DNA from: Pseudothauera hydrothermalis
Lineage (GTDB): Bacteria; Pseudomonadota; Gammaproteobacteria; Burkholderiales; Rhodocyclaceae
Direction of reading: 5' to 3'
DNA: 64,000 nt
NCBI RefSeq assembly: GCF_003345255.1
Contig: NZ_CP029331.1
Coordinates: forward strand, 2,995,322 to 3,059,321
The notes under the pieces are model-generated. The model saw nothing but the letters and a program-made list of their open reading frames with translations, did no database searches and had not been told where the DNA came from. A program made the translations under genes and the position numbers. The stretch's first letter is position 1, and every line of letters begins with the position of its first letter. Shown in pieces: positions 55,932 through 64,000 of the stretch.

Positions 55932-56524
55932 TGGGAAAGCGGCCCGGCGAGAAACGTCCATTTCAACCAGTCGGTCGAAAGGTTCCAGTCGCTACTGCCA
56001 ATGGCGGTGACTTGGAAGGGCTTGGGCAACTGCGCGGTGTCCAGGCGGAAACGCAATGAGGCCTCGTAGGATTCGCCGTCGATCAAGGCTGCGCGCTCGG
56101 CGACCTCCCAATTGCGCACCCGGCGCATGATGCGCAGCGCATCGTCCAACGTGTCGAAGCTCTGATGGAAGCTTCCCAACGACAGGCGATAGCTGCGCGT
56201 GATGGCGTGATAGGAAATCCGATAGTTGAGGCGCCGCTCGATCACCACCTCGTCGAACCAATACCAACGCGGCCGTTCGACTCTCAATTCGGTGACGAAA
56301 TACAGCGAAACGCCATGATTGACCGCTTCGGTCAGCCGCGGGTTGAGCTCGACATCGATTTCGGCATTGACCACGTAGGCGTCGTCCTGCAACTTGATTT
56401 CGGCGTGCCGCAAGGCCGTGTCATTGGCCAGCAGCCAGGCCGGTAGCCATAACAGGGCAACAAGTAGCCGCCTGATCGAGCGCTCAGCGCCGTTTGTGCA
56501 ACAGGGCGTAATAAAAGCCGTCAT
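55928..56524 (-). CDS. DUF4390 domain secreted protein
   Basis: 198 residues. A short hydrophobic signal (RRLLVALLWLPAWLLA) ends near residue 33, then a beta-rich domain with the DUF4390 pattern (LRHAEIKLQDDAYVVNAEID, VSLYFVTELRVERPRWYWFD, ISYHAITRSYRLSLGSFHQS). It is predicted to be periplasmic. The only start codon available, ATG at 56524, lies inside the end of rsmB (41-base overlap). The rsmB-DUF4390-ntrYX order is conserved in Betaproteobacteria, which suggests a link to the NtrY sensor, but this is untested. Confidence 0.85.
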   Translation of the reverse strand: MTAFITPCCTNGAERSIRRLLVALLWLPAWLLANDTALRHAEIKLQDDAYVVNAEIDVELNPRLTEAVNHGVSLYFVTELRVERPRWYWFDEVVIERRLNYRISYHAITRSYRLSLGSFHQSFDTLDDALRIMRRVRNWEVAERAALIDGESYEASLRFRLDTAQLPKPFQVTAIGSSDWNLSTDWLKWTFLAGPLSQ

Positions 56525-57857
56525 GTTCGGCGGAAGGTAGCAGCTGTTGTTCCAACCGACCGTCGAACGGCAGGCGGAGGGCGTCGGCGTGACGGTTGCA
56601 AAAGCGGGCGATTTGGCCGCGGTTTTCCTCGTCGAATACCGAGCAGGTCACATAAAGCATTGTGCCACCAGGGGCCAGTGTTGGCCAAAGCGCCTCGAGA
56701 ATTTCGGCCTGCTGAGCGGCAAAGTGGGCAATATCCTCGCGGCGGCGCAGCCATTTGATATCCGGGTGGCGGCGAGCCACGCCGGAGGCGGAACACGGTA
56801 CATCGACAAGAATACGGTCGAAGGGGCGGCCGTCCCACCACTGCGCCGGATAGCGGGCGTCGCCGACCTTGATCTGGCCATGCACACCGAGGCGCTGGAA
56901 ATTTTCTTCGATCCGACGTGCGCGCTGCGCATCGAGCTCCAGCGCGGTCAGTGTCACATCGGCCAGTTCAAGAATATGGGCGGCTTTACCGCCGGGTGCG
57001 GCACAGGCATCGAGCACTCTTTCGCCCGCCTGGGCACCAAGCCAGCGCGCGGCCCATTGCGCGCCGGCATCTTGCACCGAGAACAAACCTTCTGCAAAGC
57101 CCGGCAGCTCGGTCACTGCGCGCGGCCGGGCAAGGAGCAACGCGCCATTGTCGAGGGTACGCGCATCGATACCTGCTGCGGTGAATGCCTCCAGCACCTC
57201 TTCGGTGCGCGCGCGTCGCGAATTCACCCGCAATGCCATAGGGGGATGTTGGTTGCCGGCGGCCAACACGGTAGTCCATTGCGCAGGCCAACTTGCCCGT
57301 ACACGGGCAATCCACCATTCGGGGTGGCGGTAGCAGGCCACCGGATCGGCTTCACGCCAGCGCGCCACTTGCTCGGCCTGGCGGATGACGTTGCGCAGTA
57401 CCGCATTGACCACACCGCGCAGTCCCGGCGCAGTGACGGCGACGGCATCGACTGCCTGATCCACAATGGTGTGCGACTGATCCGGGCGCTGCTCCAGTCG
57501 GTGCAGGGCCACCATCAGTAGCGCTTGATAGGGCTCGGGCAAGGGCTTGTGCAGCAGACGTCGAAGCACCGGATCCGCCCGCCCATAATCGCGCAAGGTG
57601 CCCCATGCGAGATCACGTACCGCGCCACGGGTAGACGCCGGCCAATCCGGGTGGGCGTGTAGCATCTCCTCCCAGGTGTCGGTGAGGTTGGCGCCATCGC
57701 ATACCGCCTGAACCAGGTGGGCGGCTTGCCGCAAGGCATAGGCAAGACTGTCTTGGGCAAGCGGACGCGCAGCGGCGGCCGGCGGCGACGCGCCAGGCGT
57801 TTTGCGGGTTTTACCTGAACGCGGCGCGCGTTGCCTATTGCCTGGGTGCGAGGTCAC
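56484..57857 (-). CDS. rsmB: 16S rRNA m5C967 methyltransferase RsmB
   Basis: Methylates C967 of 16S rRNA with SAM. 457 residues including a basic, Pro-rich N-terminal extension of about 30. An NusB-like RNA-binding domain (about 35-170, NAVLRNVIRQ) precedes the Rossmann catalytic domain: motif I VLDACAAPGGKAAHILELA, motif IV VDVPCSASGVARRHPDIKWL with one catalytic Cys, and MLYVTCSVFDEENRGQI with the second. The start is GTG at 57857. It opens the rsmB-DUF4390-ntrY-ntrX run. Confidence 0.95.
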   Translation of the reverse strand: MTSHPGNRQRAPRSGKTRKTPGASPPAAAARPLAQDSLAYALRQAAHLVQAVCDGANLTDTWEEMLHAHPDWPASTRGAVRDLAWGTLRDYGRADPVLRRLLHKPLPEPYQALLMVALHRLEQRPDQSHTIVDQAVDAVAVTAPGLRGVVNAVLRNVIRQAEQVARWREADPVACYRHPEWWIARVRASWPAQWTTVLAAGNQHPPMALRVNSRRARTEEVLEAFTAAGIDARTLDNGALLLARPRAVTELPGFAEGLFSVQDAGAQWAARWLGAQAGERVLDACAAPGGKAAHILELADVTLTALELDAQRARRIEENFQRLGVHGQIKVGDARYPAQWWDGRPFDRILVDVPCSASGVARRHPDIKWLRRREDIAHFAAQQAEILEALWPTLAPGGTMLYVTCSVFDEENRGQIARFCNRHADALRLPFDGRLEQQLLPSAEHDGFYYALLHKRR

Positions 57858-57872
57858 GTTACCAACCGGCTG

Positions 57873-57892
57873 AAAAAACGGCGCCTTGCGCC
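57873..57892 (-). terminator. Rho-independent terminator after speE
   Basis: On the minus strand GGCGC-AAG-GCGCC is followed by GTTTTTT. It sits between the speE stop and the rsmB start, separating the two units; only five pairs, so moderate strength. Confidence 0.7.
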
Positions 57893-57893
57893 C

Positions 57894-58778
57894 TCAAGCG
57901 AGCAAACGGCGCAGATGGGTCGGCAGTGCAAATTGGGCGCAATGGACCGCGCCATTGTAATGCTGCAGATCACCGATCCGACGGGCGGCAAGACGCCGAT
58001 CGACCTCCTCGGCGCTCAGCGTTTTCGGGTCCAGCGTATCGGAGGCACAGGCCAGCCCCCACAAACTGCCATAGAGCGGAATGTAAAGAAAATACGGCGA
58101 CACGCAGGCAAAGCTGTCGCGCAACCGGCCAACCAGTTGGCGCACCCGGGCGGGCTGGAAGATCGGCGCACCGATGTGCAAGGCCAACGCGCCCCCTTGG
58201 TTGAGTAGCGCCTTGCAGTCTGAAAAGAATGCTTGGGTGTATAAGGCCTCTGCCGGGCCGACCGGATCGGTGAGATCGAGCACGATCAAATCGAAGCGTT
58301 CACCTACGGCCGGCGCGACTTCCCGCACGTAGCGCAAACCGTCTTCGATGCGAATCTCCAAGCGCGGGTCATCCAGCGATCCGCGATGGACCGCGAAAAG
58401 ATGCTGTCGCGCAATGTCGATCACTTTGGCGTCGAGTTCAACCAGGACCACCCGGTCCAGTCCCGGATGTTTGAACAACTCTTCTGCCGAGCCGCCATCG
58501 CCGCCTCCGATGATCAGCGCCGAGCGCGGCGCGGCGTGGGAAATGGCGGCAACATGGATGAGGTTCTCATGATAGTAGAACTCATCCCGCTCAGAAGTCA
58601 TGAAGCAGTCGTCCAGACGAAAGAGCTTGCCAAACTGCGGCGTATCCCAGACTTCGTACTGCTGGTAGGGCGAGGCGCCCTTTTCCAGCAAGCTGCCCGA
58701 TCGGTAGAAAAAGCCTGCATTGCCATTGAGCCACTCAAGCAGAAGATCTTCGGTAGAACTGGCGTTGTGACCGCTCAT
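57894..58778 (-). CDS. speE: Spermidine synthase SpeE
   Basis: Transfers aminopropyl from decarboxylated SAM to putrescine. 294 residues. The SAM-like fold shows VLVELDAKVIDIARQ, ALIIGGGDGGSAEEL (motif I) and FDLIVLDLTDPVGPAEALYT with the catalytic Asp. The N-terminal QQYEVWDTPQFGKLFRLDD barrel is typical. It overlaps speD by four bases, so the two form an operon. Confidence 0.95.
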   Translation of the reverse strand: MSGHNASSTEDLLLEWLNGNAGFFYRSGSLLEKGASPYQQYEVWDTPQFGKLFRLDDCFMTSERDEFYYHENLIHVAAISHAAPRSALIIGGGDGGSAEELFKHPGLDRVVLVELDAKVIDIARQHLFAVHRGSLDDPRLEIRIEDGLRYVREVAPAVGERFDLIVLDLTDPVGPAEALYTQAFFSDCKALLNQGGALALHIGAPIFQPARVRQLVGRLRDSFACVSPYFLYIPLYGSLWGLACASDTLDPKTLSAEEVDRRLAARRIGDLQHYNGAVHCAQFALPTHLRRLLA

Positions 58779-59167
58779 ACGTGCTCCTCTGGGCTGATTT
58801 TGCCGCGCACCACTTCATGGCACACCGAGTCGCTGGGTTTCAAAGTGCGGATGACATGCTCGAACACTTCGCGCGCACGGTCGCTGTTGTCGCGCGAAAA
58901 GTTGCACACATACACATCCAGGGTCACATCGCCACTTTCAGGCCAGGTGTGGATGGCCAAATGCGATTCGGCCAGCACCACGGTACCGGTTACACCGGCG
59001 TGCTGCCCGTCATCGTGCAAAAACTGGTAGAAATAGGCGCCCAACGGCGTCAGCCCGGCTTCACGGCAACCCTCGACGCACAGCGTTTCGAGCACGGCCC
59101 GGTCCGTGAGCAATTCGGACGAACATTGACAGCGGTACAAATCTGCAATCAGATGAAGTCCGTTCAT
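58775..59167 (-). CDS. speD: S-adenosylmethionine decarboxylase proenzyme
   Basis: Makes decarboxylated SAM for spermidine synthesis. 130 residues, the short proenzyme type that self-cleaves at Ser68 in LAESHLAIHTWPE to form the pyruvoyl group. The catalytic Cys lies in the downstream YVCNFSRDN. It directly precedes speE with ATGA overlap. A TAAAAT -10-like box is at 59202-59207. Confidence 0.95.
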   Translation of the reverse strand: MNGLHLIADLYRCQCSSELLTDRAVLETLCVEGCREAGLTPLGAYFYQFLHDDGQHAGVTGTVVLAESHLAIHTWPESGDVTLDVYVCNFSRDNSDRAREVFEHVIRTLKPSDSVCHEVVRGKISPEEHV

Positions 59168-59283
59168 GATGCGCTTTGATCCTGATTCGGCAAAGCGGGC
59201 GATTTTACCATGTACTCGCAGATCAACATTCGTCCGAATGCTTATCTGCTTATCCAGCTATCCGGATGGGAGCAGACGAGTCG

Positions 59284-59299
59284 GGTTTCACGTGAAACC
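59284..59299. promoter_or_regulatory. parS site 1 (ParB centromere)
   Basis: GGTTTCACGTGAAACC is a perfect 16-base palindrome that differs from the parS consensus TGTTTCACGTGAAACA only at the outermost bases. It is just past the stop of the leftward TSUP gene. Confidence 0.9.
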
Positions 59300-59302
59300 G
59301 GT

Positions 59303-60082
59303 TTAAGCTGCGCCGCGAGCGATCAGGTCATAGCTCAGCTTGAGAATCAAGGCGCTGACCACCAATAGAAACATCATCCGAACAAAGGCGGTGCCGTGAC
59401 GCAGGGCCATCCGCGATCCGGTTAGTGCGCCCGCCAGATTGGATGCGGCCATCAATGCGCCGAGCATCCACATGATTTTGACGTTGGCCGAAAAATAAGC
59501 GATTGCGGCAAGATTAGTGGCAACGTTGAGAATTTTTGCGGTTACCGAAGCGCGTAAAAAATCCATTCCCAGGAAATGGATTAACAAGACGATGAAAAAA
59601 CTGCCGGTACCCGGTCCAAAAAACCCATCATAGAACCCGATCGTCAAGCCTATCGCTGCGGCGATCAGCCCGCCCCGGGACGGCGCGACCTCTTCCCGTC
59701 CATGAAGACCAAAATCCTTCTTGATGAAGGTGTAGATGGCCACAAACACCAGCAGCACCAGCACTAACGGACGAATCGCTTCCGGTGACAGATAACTGAC
59801 CGCCTTGGCACCCCACCACGATCCTAACAACGCGGCCAGCGCGCCAGGACCGGCAACTGCCCACGGGGTACGCACCCGCCGACTGTACTGAATGGCGGCA
59901 CTGGTGGTCCCGACGATGCTGGCCACCTTATTGGTGGCGAACAAACTAGCCGGCGCGACCTGAGGATACGCCGCCAACAACGCTGGAAGTTGTATCAGCC
60001 CCCCACCACCGACTACCGCATCGACAAAGCCGGCAAAGAACGCTGCCAAAGCAAGCGCGAACGCTACCGAATCCAGTTCCAT
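59303..60082 (-). CDS. TSUP-family (TauE/SafE) sulfite/organic anion exporter
   Basis: 259 residues with seven to eight membrane helices in two repeats. LAAFFAGFVDAVVGGGGLIQ is the family N-terminal motif and IGLTIGFYDGFFGPGTGSFFIVLLI the matching motif of the second half. Members move sulfite, sulfoacetate or other anions; the substrate is not evident. It lies between two parS sites, so its position may reflect the partition locus rather than function. ATG at 60082. Confidence 0.88.
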   Translation of the reverse strand: MELDSVAFALALAAFFAGFVDAVVGGGGLIQLPALLAAYPQVAPASLFATNKVASIVGTTSAAIQYSRRVRTPWAVAGPGALAALLGSWWGAKAVSYLSPEAIRPLVLVLLVFVAIYTFIKKDFGLHGREEVAPSRGGLIAAAIGLTIGFYDGFFGPGTGSFFIVLLIHFLGMDFLRASVTAKILNVATNLAAIAYFSANVKIMWMLGALMAASNLAGALTGSRMALRHGTAFVRMMFLLVVSALILKLSYDLIARGAA

Positions 60083-60089
60083 TCAACCC

Positions 60090-60105
60090 TGTTTCACGTG
60101 AAACC
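60090..60105. promoter_or_regulatory. parS site 2 (ParB centromere)
   Basis: TGTTTCACGTGAAACC, one base from the parS consensus, in the 39-base gap between mnmE and the TSUP gene. About 0.8 kb from site 1. Confidence 0.93.
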
Positions 60106-60121
60106 ACGCACAGAAAACCGA

Positions 60122-61480
60122 TCACTTACCAATGCAGAAGCGGGAAAAAATGACCCCAAGCAGATCGTCCGGGGTGAACGCACCGGTGATCTCACTGACG
60201 CAGTTCTGTGCCAAGCGTAATTCTTCCGCGAACAATTCAAGCGCACCGATCTGCTGGGCCGCCATCCGCAGGTGATCCAGCGCGCCACGCAACGCCGCCA
60301 GGTGCCGCTCACGCGCCAGCACCAGGTCTTCAGCCTGAGCCTGCCATCCAACGACACGCAGTAACTCCGCACGCAGCAGATCCACGCCCTGCCCGGTCCG
60401 CGCCGACAATGTCAGCGTCACCCCATGCTCATTCTGGATACGTTCAGGCGGCGCGCCGATAAGATCGATTTTATTGACCACCCGAATACGCTCGACTTGG
60501 GGCGGCAGCGCCGCATCGACCGATGCCATCGTTTCAGCATCCAAGCTGCCTCCGGCCTCCTGCATCCACAAGATCACATCGGCGCGTTCGATTTCCCGCC
60601 AAGTCCGAGCAATGCCGATGCGCTCGACCGCATCGGTGGTATCGCGCAAACCCGCAGTATCGATGATATGGAGCGGGATACCCTCGATCTCGATGGTTTC
60701 CCGCAGCGCATCCCGGGTGGTGCCTGCGATGTCAGTGACGATCGCTCGTTCATCGCCGGCCAAGCAGTTCAACAGACTGGACTTGCCCACATTGGGCGGG
60801 CCGACCAGCACCACGTTCAGCCCGCTACGCAGCAACGCCCCCTGACGGGCACGCGCAAGCAACGCTTCAAGATCCTGCCGCACCGCCGCCAGGCGCCCAA
60901 AAGCATCGGTGCGTTCGAGAAAATCGATTTCTTCTTCCGGAAAATCCAATGTAGCTTCAACCAGCATACGCAGGTCGATCAACGCATCGCGGATGCGGTT
61001 GACTTCCGCCGAAAACGCGCCCGACAGCGAACGCACAGCCGAGCGGGCTGCAGCTGTAGTCGATGCCTCGATCAGATCGGCCACACTTTCGGCTTGCGCC
61101 AAGTCGAGCTTGCCGTTCAAAAACGCGCGCTTGGTGAATTCGCCGGGCTCAGCCAACCGTGCGCCAAGCGCCAAACAACGGGTGAGCAGCATCTGCATCA
61201 CCACCGGGCCGCCGTGCCCCTGTAACTCGACCACGTCTTCGCCGGTAAACGACCTTGGCGCCGGAAAGAACAGCACCAGCCCCTCATCGATCGCCGCCCC
61301 GTCCGCATCCAAAAAGCGCGCAAACGTGGCGACCCGCGGGGCAGGTTCCCGGCCGCATAATGCGCGCACGAACGGCAGCAAATTGCTGCCGGAGACGCGC
61401 ACTACGCCAATGCCGCCACGGCCCGGAGCGGTGGCAATCGCCGCGATGGTGTCACGCGGCCTTGGTGCCGGGCTTTGCAC
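60122..61480 (-). CDS. mnmE: tRNA modification GTPase MnmE
   Basis: Works with MnmG to form the 5-carboxymethylaminomethyl group on U34 of tRNAs. 452 residues. N-terminal folate-binding domain ([20 protein letters not shown]), G1 GPPNVGKS (227-234), [18 protein letters not shown] (G3), NKIDL (G4), and the C-terminal CIGK. The start is GTG at 61480, so it overlaps the 3' end of yidC by 29 bases and is likely cotranscribed. Confidence 0.96.
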   Translation of the reverse strand: MQSPAPRPRDTIAAIATAPGRGGIGVVRVSGSNLLPFVRALCGREPAPRVATFARFLDADGAAIDEGLVLFFPAPRSFTGEDVVELQGHGGPVVMQMLLTRCLALGARLAEPGEFTKRAFLNGKLDLAQAESVADLIEASTTAAARSAVRSLSGAFSAEVNRIRDALIDLRMLVEATLDFPEEEIDFLERTDAFGRLAAVRQDLEALLARARQGALLRSGLNVVLVGPPNVGKSSLLNCLAGDERAIVTDIAGTTRDALRETIEIEGIPLHIIDTAGLRDTTDAVERIGIARTWREIERADVILWMQEAGGSLDAETMASVDAALPPQVERIRVVNKIDLIGAPPERIQNEHGVTLTLSARTGQGVDLLRAELLRVVGWQAQAEDLVLARERHLAALRGALDHLRMAAQQIGALELFAEELRLAQNCVSEITGAFTPDDLLGVIFSRFCIGK

Positions 61481-63104
61481 CCTCGATCATCCTGGTGATC
61501 TGCCACTGCTGGGCAATGGACAGGATGTTATTGACCACCCAGTACAACACCAGGCCAGACGGAAACCATAGGAACATGAAGGTGAATATGATCGGCAAGG
61601 CCATCATCACCTTGGCCTGGATCGGGTCCGGCGGTGTCGGGTTGAGCTTCATCTGCACCAACATGGACAACCCCATGACGATAGGCAGGATGAAATAGGG
61701 ATCCTTGGACGACAAATCCTGGATCCACCCCAGCCACGGGGCGTGCCGCATCTCTACGCTGCCCAGCAACACCCAGTACAACGCGATGAACACCGGAATC
61801 TGCACCAGAATCGGCAAGCAGCCGCCCAAGGGATTGATTTTCTCGGTGCGATAGAGATTCATCATCTCCTGCTGCATCTTGACCTTGTCATCCCCGTACA
61901 ACTCCTTGAGCCTCTGCAACCGCGGCCCCAGCACACGCATCTTGGCCATCGACTTGTAACTGGCTGCCGACAGCGGGAAGAAGGCCAACTTGATCGCCAC
62001 CGTGACCAGGATGATCGCCCAGCCCCAATTACCGGTAAGGCTATGGAACCAGGACAACACCCAAAAAAGCGGCGCAGCAATCACCGTCAGCATGCCGTAA
62101 TCGACCACCAGATCCAGGCCGGGGGCAATACTTTCCAGTTTGTTTTGTTCCTGCGGTCCGGCATAAAGGCGCACCGCCACCTTGGCCTGCTCACCGGCCG
62201 CCACCTTGGCCACCGGCAGAATCACACCGGCCGAATAGAGGTCGTTACCGATCTGACGGGCAAAAAACTCGCGCTCCACGCCGGCCTGCGGCAGCCACGC
62301 ACCGACAAAATAATGCTGCACCATGGCGACCCAGCCATCGGTCGCCCGCCGAGCGAACTTTGCCTTGCCGTCCCGAATCTCCTCGAAGCTGACCTTCTGA
62401 TAACGCTCGGCATCGGTATAGAAGGCCGGACCGGTAAAGGTCTTGACCCCGTACAAATCCACACCCTCGGCCGGCTTGCCGTCACGCATGAACTGGAAAT
62501 AAGCATGGGCATCGAGCGGCTCAGCGCTGTCGTTGCGGATCTCGTAACTGACATCCACCAAGTAACTAGCACGGTGGAAAGTCATCAACTTACTGACTTG
62601 AACACCGTTGTGCGCAGGCGCCTCCAGCCGGATGGTGACACTGTCTTGACCATCGGCCAGCACCACTTCATCGGCCGGCAGCGAGAACATGGTCTTGTGA
62701 TTGGGCAGACCTTCACCGATCAGGCCAGACTGCGCCGTGTACAGATGCCGCCCCCCATCGTCGAACAGCACGAAGTTTTTACTGCGATCCTCATTCGATT
62801 TGTGCGCCGGCAGCTCCATGTGCACGATGTCGCCGCCTTGGGCTGCGATCTGCACCACCATCAGGTCGGTACGCACCACCATGCGCGGCACAGAGGCGGC
62901 GAGCGCGGCAGACGACTCGCCGGAAGCCGGAGCACTCAGCCCACTACCGGGGGTGGGCGTCGGCACCGCAGAGGTCCCGTCCGCAGCGGCGGACTGGGAA
63001 GTGAGTGCCGCCGGCTGCGGACGACTGTACTCCAGCCAACTGTCCCACAACATCACCAGCGCAAAGGAAAAAATCAGAAAGAGAATGAGGCGGCGTTGAT
63101 CCAT
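61452..63104 (-). CDS. yidC: Membrane protein insertase YidC
   Basis: 550 residues. N-terminal helix [20 protein letters not shown], a large periplasmic beta domain (about 60-340), and five C-terminal helices with the conserved hydrophilic groove ([20 protein letters not shown] with the functional Arg equivalent further on at [20 protein letters not shown]). [20 protein letters not shown] and [13 protein letters not shown] are diagnostic. It has a putative -10 (TATCAT) upstream and is separated from rnpA by 102 bases. Confidence 0.96.
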   Translation of the reverse strand: MDQRRLILFLIFSFALVMLWDSWLEYSRPQPAALTSQSAAADGTSAVPTPTPGSGLSAPASGESSAALAASVPRMVVRTDLMVVQIAAQGGDIVHMELPAHKSNEDRSKNFVLFDDGGRHLYTAQSGLIGEGLPNHKTMFSLPADEVVLADGQDSVTIRLEAPAHNGVQVSKLMTFHRASYLVDVSYEIRNDSAEPLDAHAYFQFMRDGKPAEGVDLYGVKTFTGPAFYTDAERYQKVSFEEIRDGKAKFARRATDGWVAMVQHYFVGAWLPQAGVEREFFARQIGNDLYSAGVILPVAKVAAGEQAKVAVRLYAGPQEQNKLESIAPGLDLVVDYGMLTVIAAPLFWVLSWFHSLTGNWGWAIILVTVAIKLAFFPLSAASYKSMAKMRVLGPRLQRLKELYGDDKVKMQQEMMNLYRTEKINPLGGCLPILVQIPVFIALYWVLLGSVEMRHAPWLGWIQDLSSKDPYFILPIVMGLSMLVQMKLNPTPPDPIQAKVMMALPIIFTFMFLWFPSGLVLYWVVNNILSIAQQWQITRMIEGAKPGTKAA

Positions 63105-63206
63105 GCGGACTTCAATCGGTTGACGATTCGTTGGTCGAAAAGCGGAATGATACCCGCCCCGCGGGGCAGCGCGTGCGCAACGTCCGCCGGCCTGTTCATG
63201 ATCCGC
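63105..63206. other. yidC-rnpA gap with no yidD gene
   Basis: Only 102 bases separate yidC and rnpA. The small yidD gene that usually sits here in Proteobacteria (about 70-85 codons, with a CRFxPTCS motif) cannot fit and no such motif is visible. On the minus strand a TATCAT box suggests a separate yidC promoter. Confidence 0.65.
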
Positions 63207-63566
63207 TCATTCGGGCAGACGCGTCAGCAAGCTGGCGACATCCTGGTTGAGCATTTTGCGTGTTGCACCATCCACCTTGGCATGCAAGCGCACCACCAAG
63301 TCATGGGGCGGCAGCGCGTGGCGCATCTTGCGAAAGTTCTCGCGCACGATGCGCTTTAGGAGGTTACGCAGATACGCGCGCCGCGCCAATTTTTTGGCCA
63401 CCACCACACCAAGGCGGGCAGACTCCAGGCCATTGGGCCGGTAATGAAGGATGAACCAACGCCCTTTGAGCGCCCGCCGAAAAGCAAAAACGGATGAGTA
63501 CTCATCCGTTTTGCGTAATCTATGGGCGTCGCCAAAACCGGTGTCGACACCCGGAAGGTTGGTCAC
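63207..63566 (-). CDS. rnpA: Ribonuclease P protein component
   Basis: Protein subunit of RNase P, which trims tRNA 5' ends. 119 residues. The RNA-contacting block is ARLGVVVAKKLARRAYLRNL followed by LKRIVRENFR, the RNR-type signature; DEYSSVFAFRRALKGRWFIL is the usual N-terminal strand. The start is GTG at 63566, one base after the rpmH stop, so expression is coupled. Residues 1-10 may be an extension. Confidence 0.94.
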   Translation of the reverse strand: MTNLPGVDTGFGDAHRLRKTDEYSSVFAFRRALKGRWFILHYRPNGLESARLGVVVAKKLARRAYLRNLLKRIVRENFRKMRHALPPHDLVVRLHAKVDGATRKMLNQDVASLLTRLPE

Positions 63567-63567
63567 C

Positions 63568-63702
63568 TCAGACGGCGAGGCGATGACGGCCCTTGGCGCG
63601 ACGCGCGCGGATCACCGCACGACCGCCACGGGTCTTCATGCGAACCAGAAAGCCATGGGTGCGCTTGCGACGGACGACGGAAGGTTGGTAGGTGCGTTTC
63701 AT
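63568..63702 (-). CDS. rpmH: 50S ribosomal protein L34
   Basis: 44 residues, [20 protein letters not shown], then [20 protein letters not shown] and RLAV. This matches L34 exactly in length and motif; the gene is too short to stand out by length. The ATG at 63702 is the start. Rightmost gene in the window, and by its conserved neighbourhood it marks the dnaA/oriC side. Confidence 0.98.
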   Translation of the reverse strand: MKRTYQPSVVRRKRTHGFLVRMKTRGGRAVIRARRAKGRHRLAV

Positions 63703-64000
63703 GTCTATGCCCGAAGAAAGGTCAAACGCAAGATTTAATTGGAAATTCCTTTTATTGTCAAGCTCAAATTTTGTCTTGGCCTGTGGATAAGTTTGCCCGC
63801 GGAGGGTAGAATGCCAGCCCTGCCGATGCCGGTTCGAGAAGGGCTCGGGTCAGCATCCCGTTCAGCCGTCAACCCACCGGTCCCGGCGCACTCCAAAACC
63901 ATCATCAGGCCGCTCGCTCCCGCGGTGGTGTTCCTGAAACACATCCCCGGCGGTGAGGCGCGTTTTGAGTATCGTGTCGAACGCACAGACCGCACGTTCC
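63703..64000. promoter_or_regulatory. Origin-proximal region upstream of rpmH with a DnaA box
   Basis: 298 bases to the window edge. It contains an A/T-rich stretch (about 63735-63780), a perfect inverse DnaA box TGTGGATAA (63782-63790), and a TAGAAT -10-like box at 63807-63812 facing right. In related genomes dnaA follows rpmH divergently here. A plus-strand frame from an ATG at 63811 stays open to the edge, but its Pro-rich translation ([12 protein letters not shown]) is not DnaA-like. dnaA is not in the window. Confidence 0.6.

Noticed and set aside
61743..63359. A 538-codon plus-strand frame
   Set aside because: Antisense to yidC and part of rnpA.

Overview
The window is GC-rich (roughly 65%), densely coded bacterial chromosome. 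Gene content and order (rpmH-rnpA-yidC-mnmE, rsmB-DUF4390-ntrYX-trkAH, metXW, a lone PTS EIIA-HPr-EI set, gshA/gshB of the ATP-grasp type, glnK-amtB) point to a betaproteobacterium, most likely from the Rhodocyclales/Hydrogenophilales side. The right end is origin-proximal: it runs through rpmH into a region with a consensus DnaA box, and two ParB-type parS palindromes lie 4-5 kb before it.

Layout. 1-1.1 kb: the truncated 5' end of an IS transposase, whose inferred terminal repeat ends about ten bases before a 15-repeat type I-E CRISPR array. 1.2-5.7 kb: metH behind an SAH riboswitch, and a lipoprotein. 5.9-10.7 kb: livGF ATPases, an MFS exporter, comM, ubiK. 10.7-13.6 kb: a nitrogen-regulated unit (NtrC site, sigma-54 promoter, outer-membrane-type protein, glnK, amtB, terminator). 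13.7-20 kb: purU, thrH, an ABC-F ATPase, a coiled-coil secreted protein, a DsbA-like isomerase, and DUF2917 divergent from a LysR regulator. 20-25.7 kb, leftward: a DMT permease, apbE, gshB, gshA and an orphan N6-adenine methyltransferase. 25.8-33.1 kb, rightward: thioesterase, trhP, trmA, a DosC-like haem-globin diguanylate cyclase, GNAT, ybiT and a hypothetical gene. 33.1-39.3 kb: pit/DUF47, the PTS trio, and metXW behind a SAM-II riboswitch with terminator. 39.4-45.8 kb: a small conserved protein, a 1146-residue PAS-GGDEF-EAL protein, a SMUG1-like glycosylase, beta-carbonic anhydrase and a ROK kinase. 45.8-63.7 kb, all leftward: priA, hemE, trkAH, ntrYX, DUF4390, rsmB, speDE, a TSUP permease between two parS sites, mnmE, yidC, rnpA, rpmH.

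Themes. Methionine/SAM metabolism is under two RNA switches: metH behind an SAH sensor and metXW behind a SAM sensor. Nitrogen control appears as an NtrC/RpoN promoter on glnK-amtB and as an NtrYX pair whose NtrX has lost the canonical AAA+ ATP-binding and sigma-54-contact motifs. Two cyclic-di-GMP proteins, one of them a haem sensor, lie here. I found no rRNA or tRNA gene, no complete mobile element and no cas genes. Many apparent reading frames across the CRISPR array and antisense to long genes are high-GC artefacts and are omitted. Protein functions are from motif recognition by eye; no database search was run.
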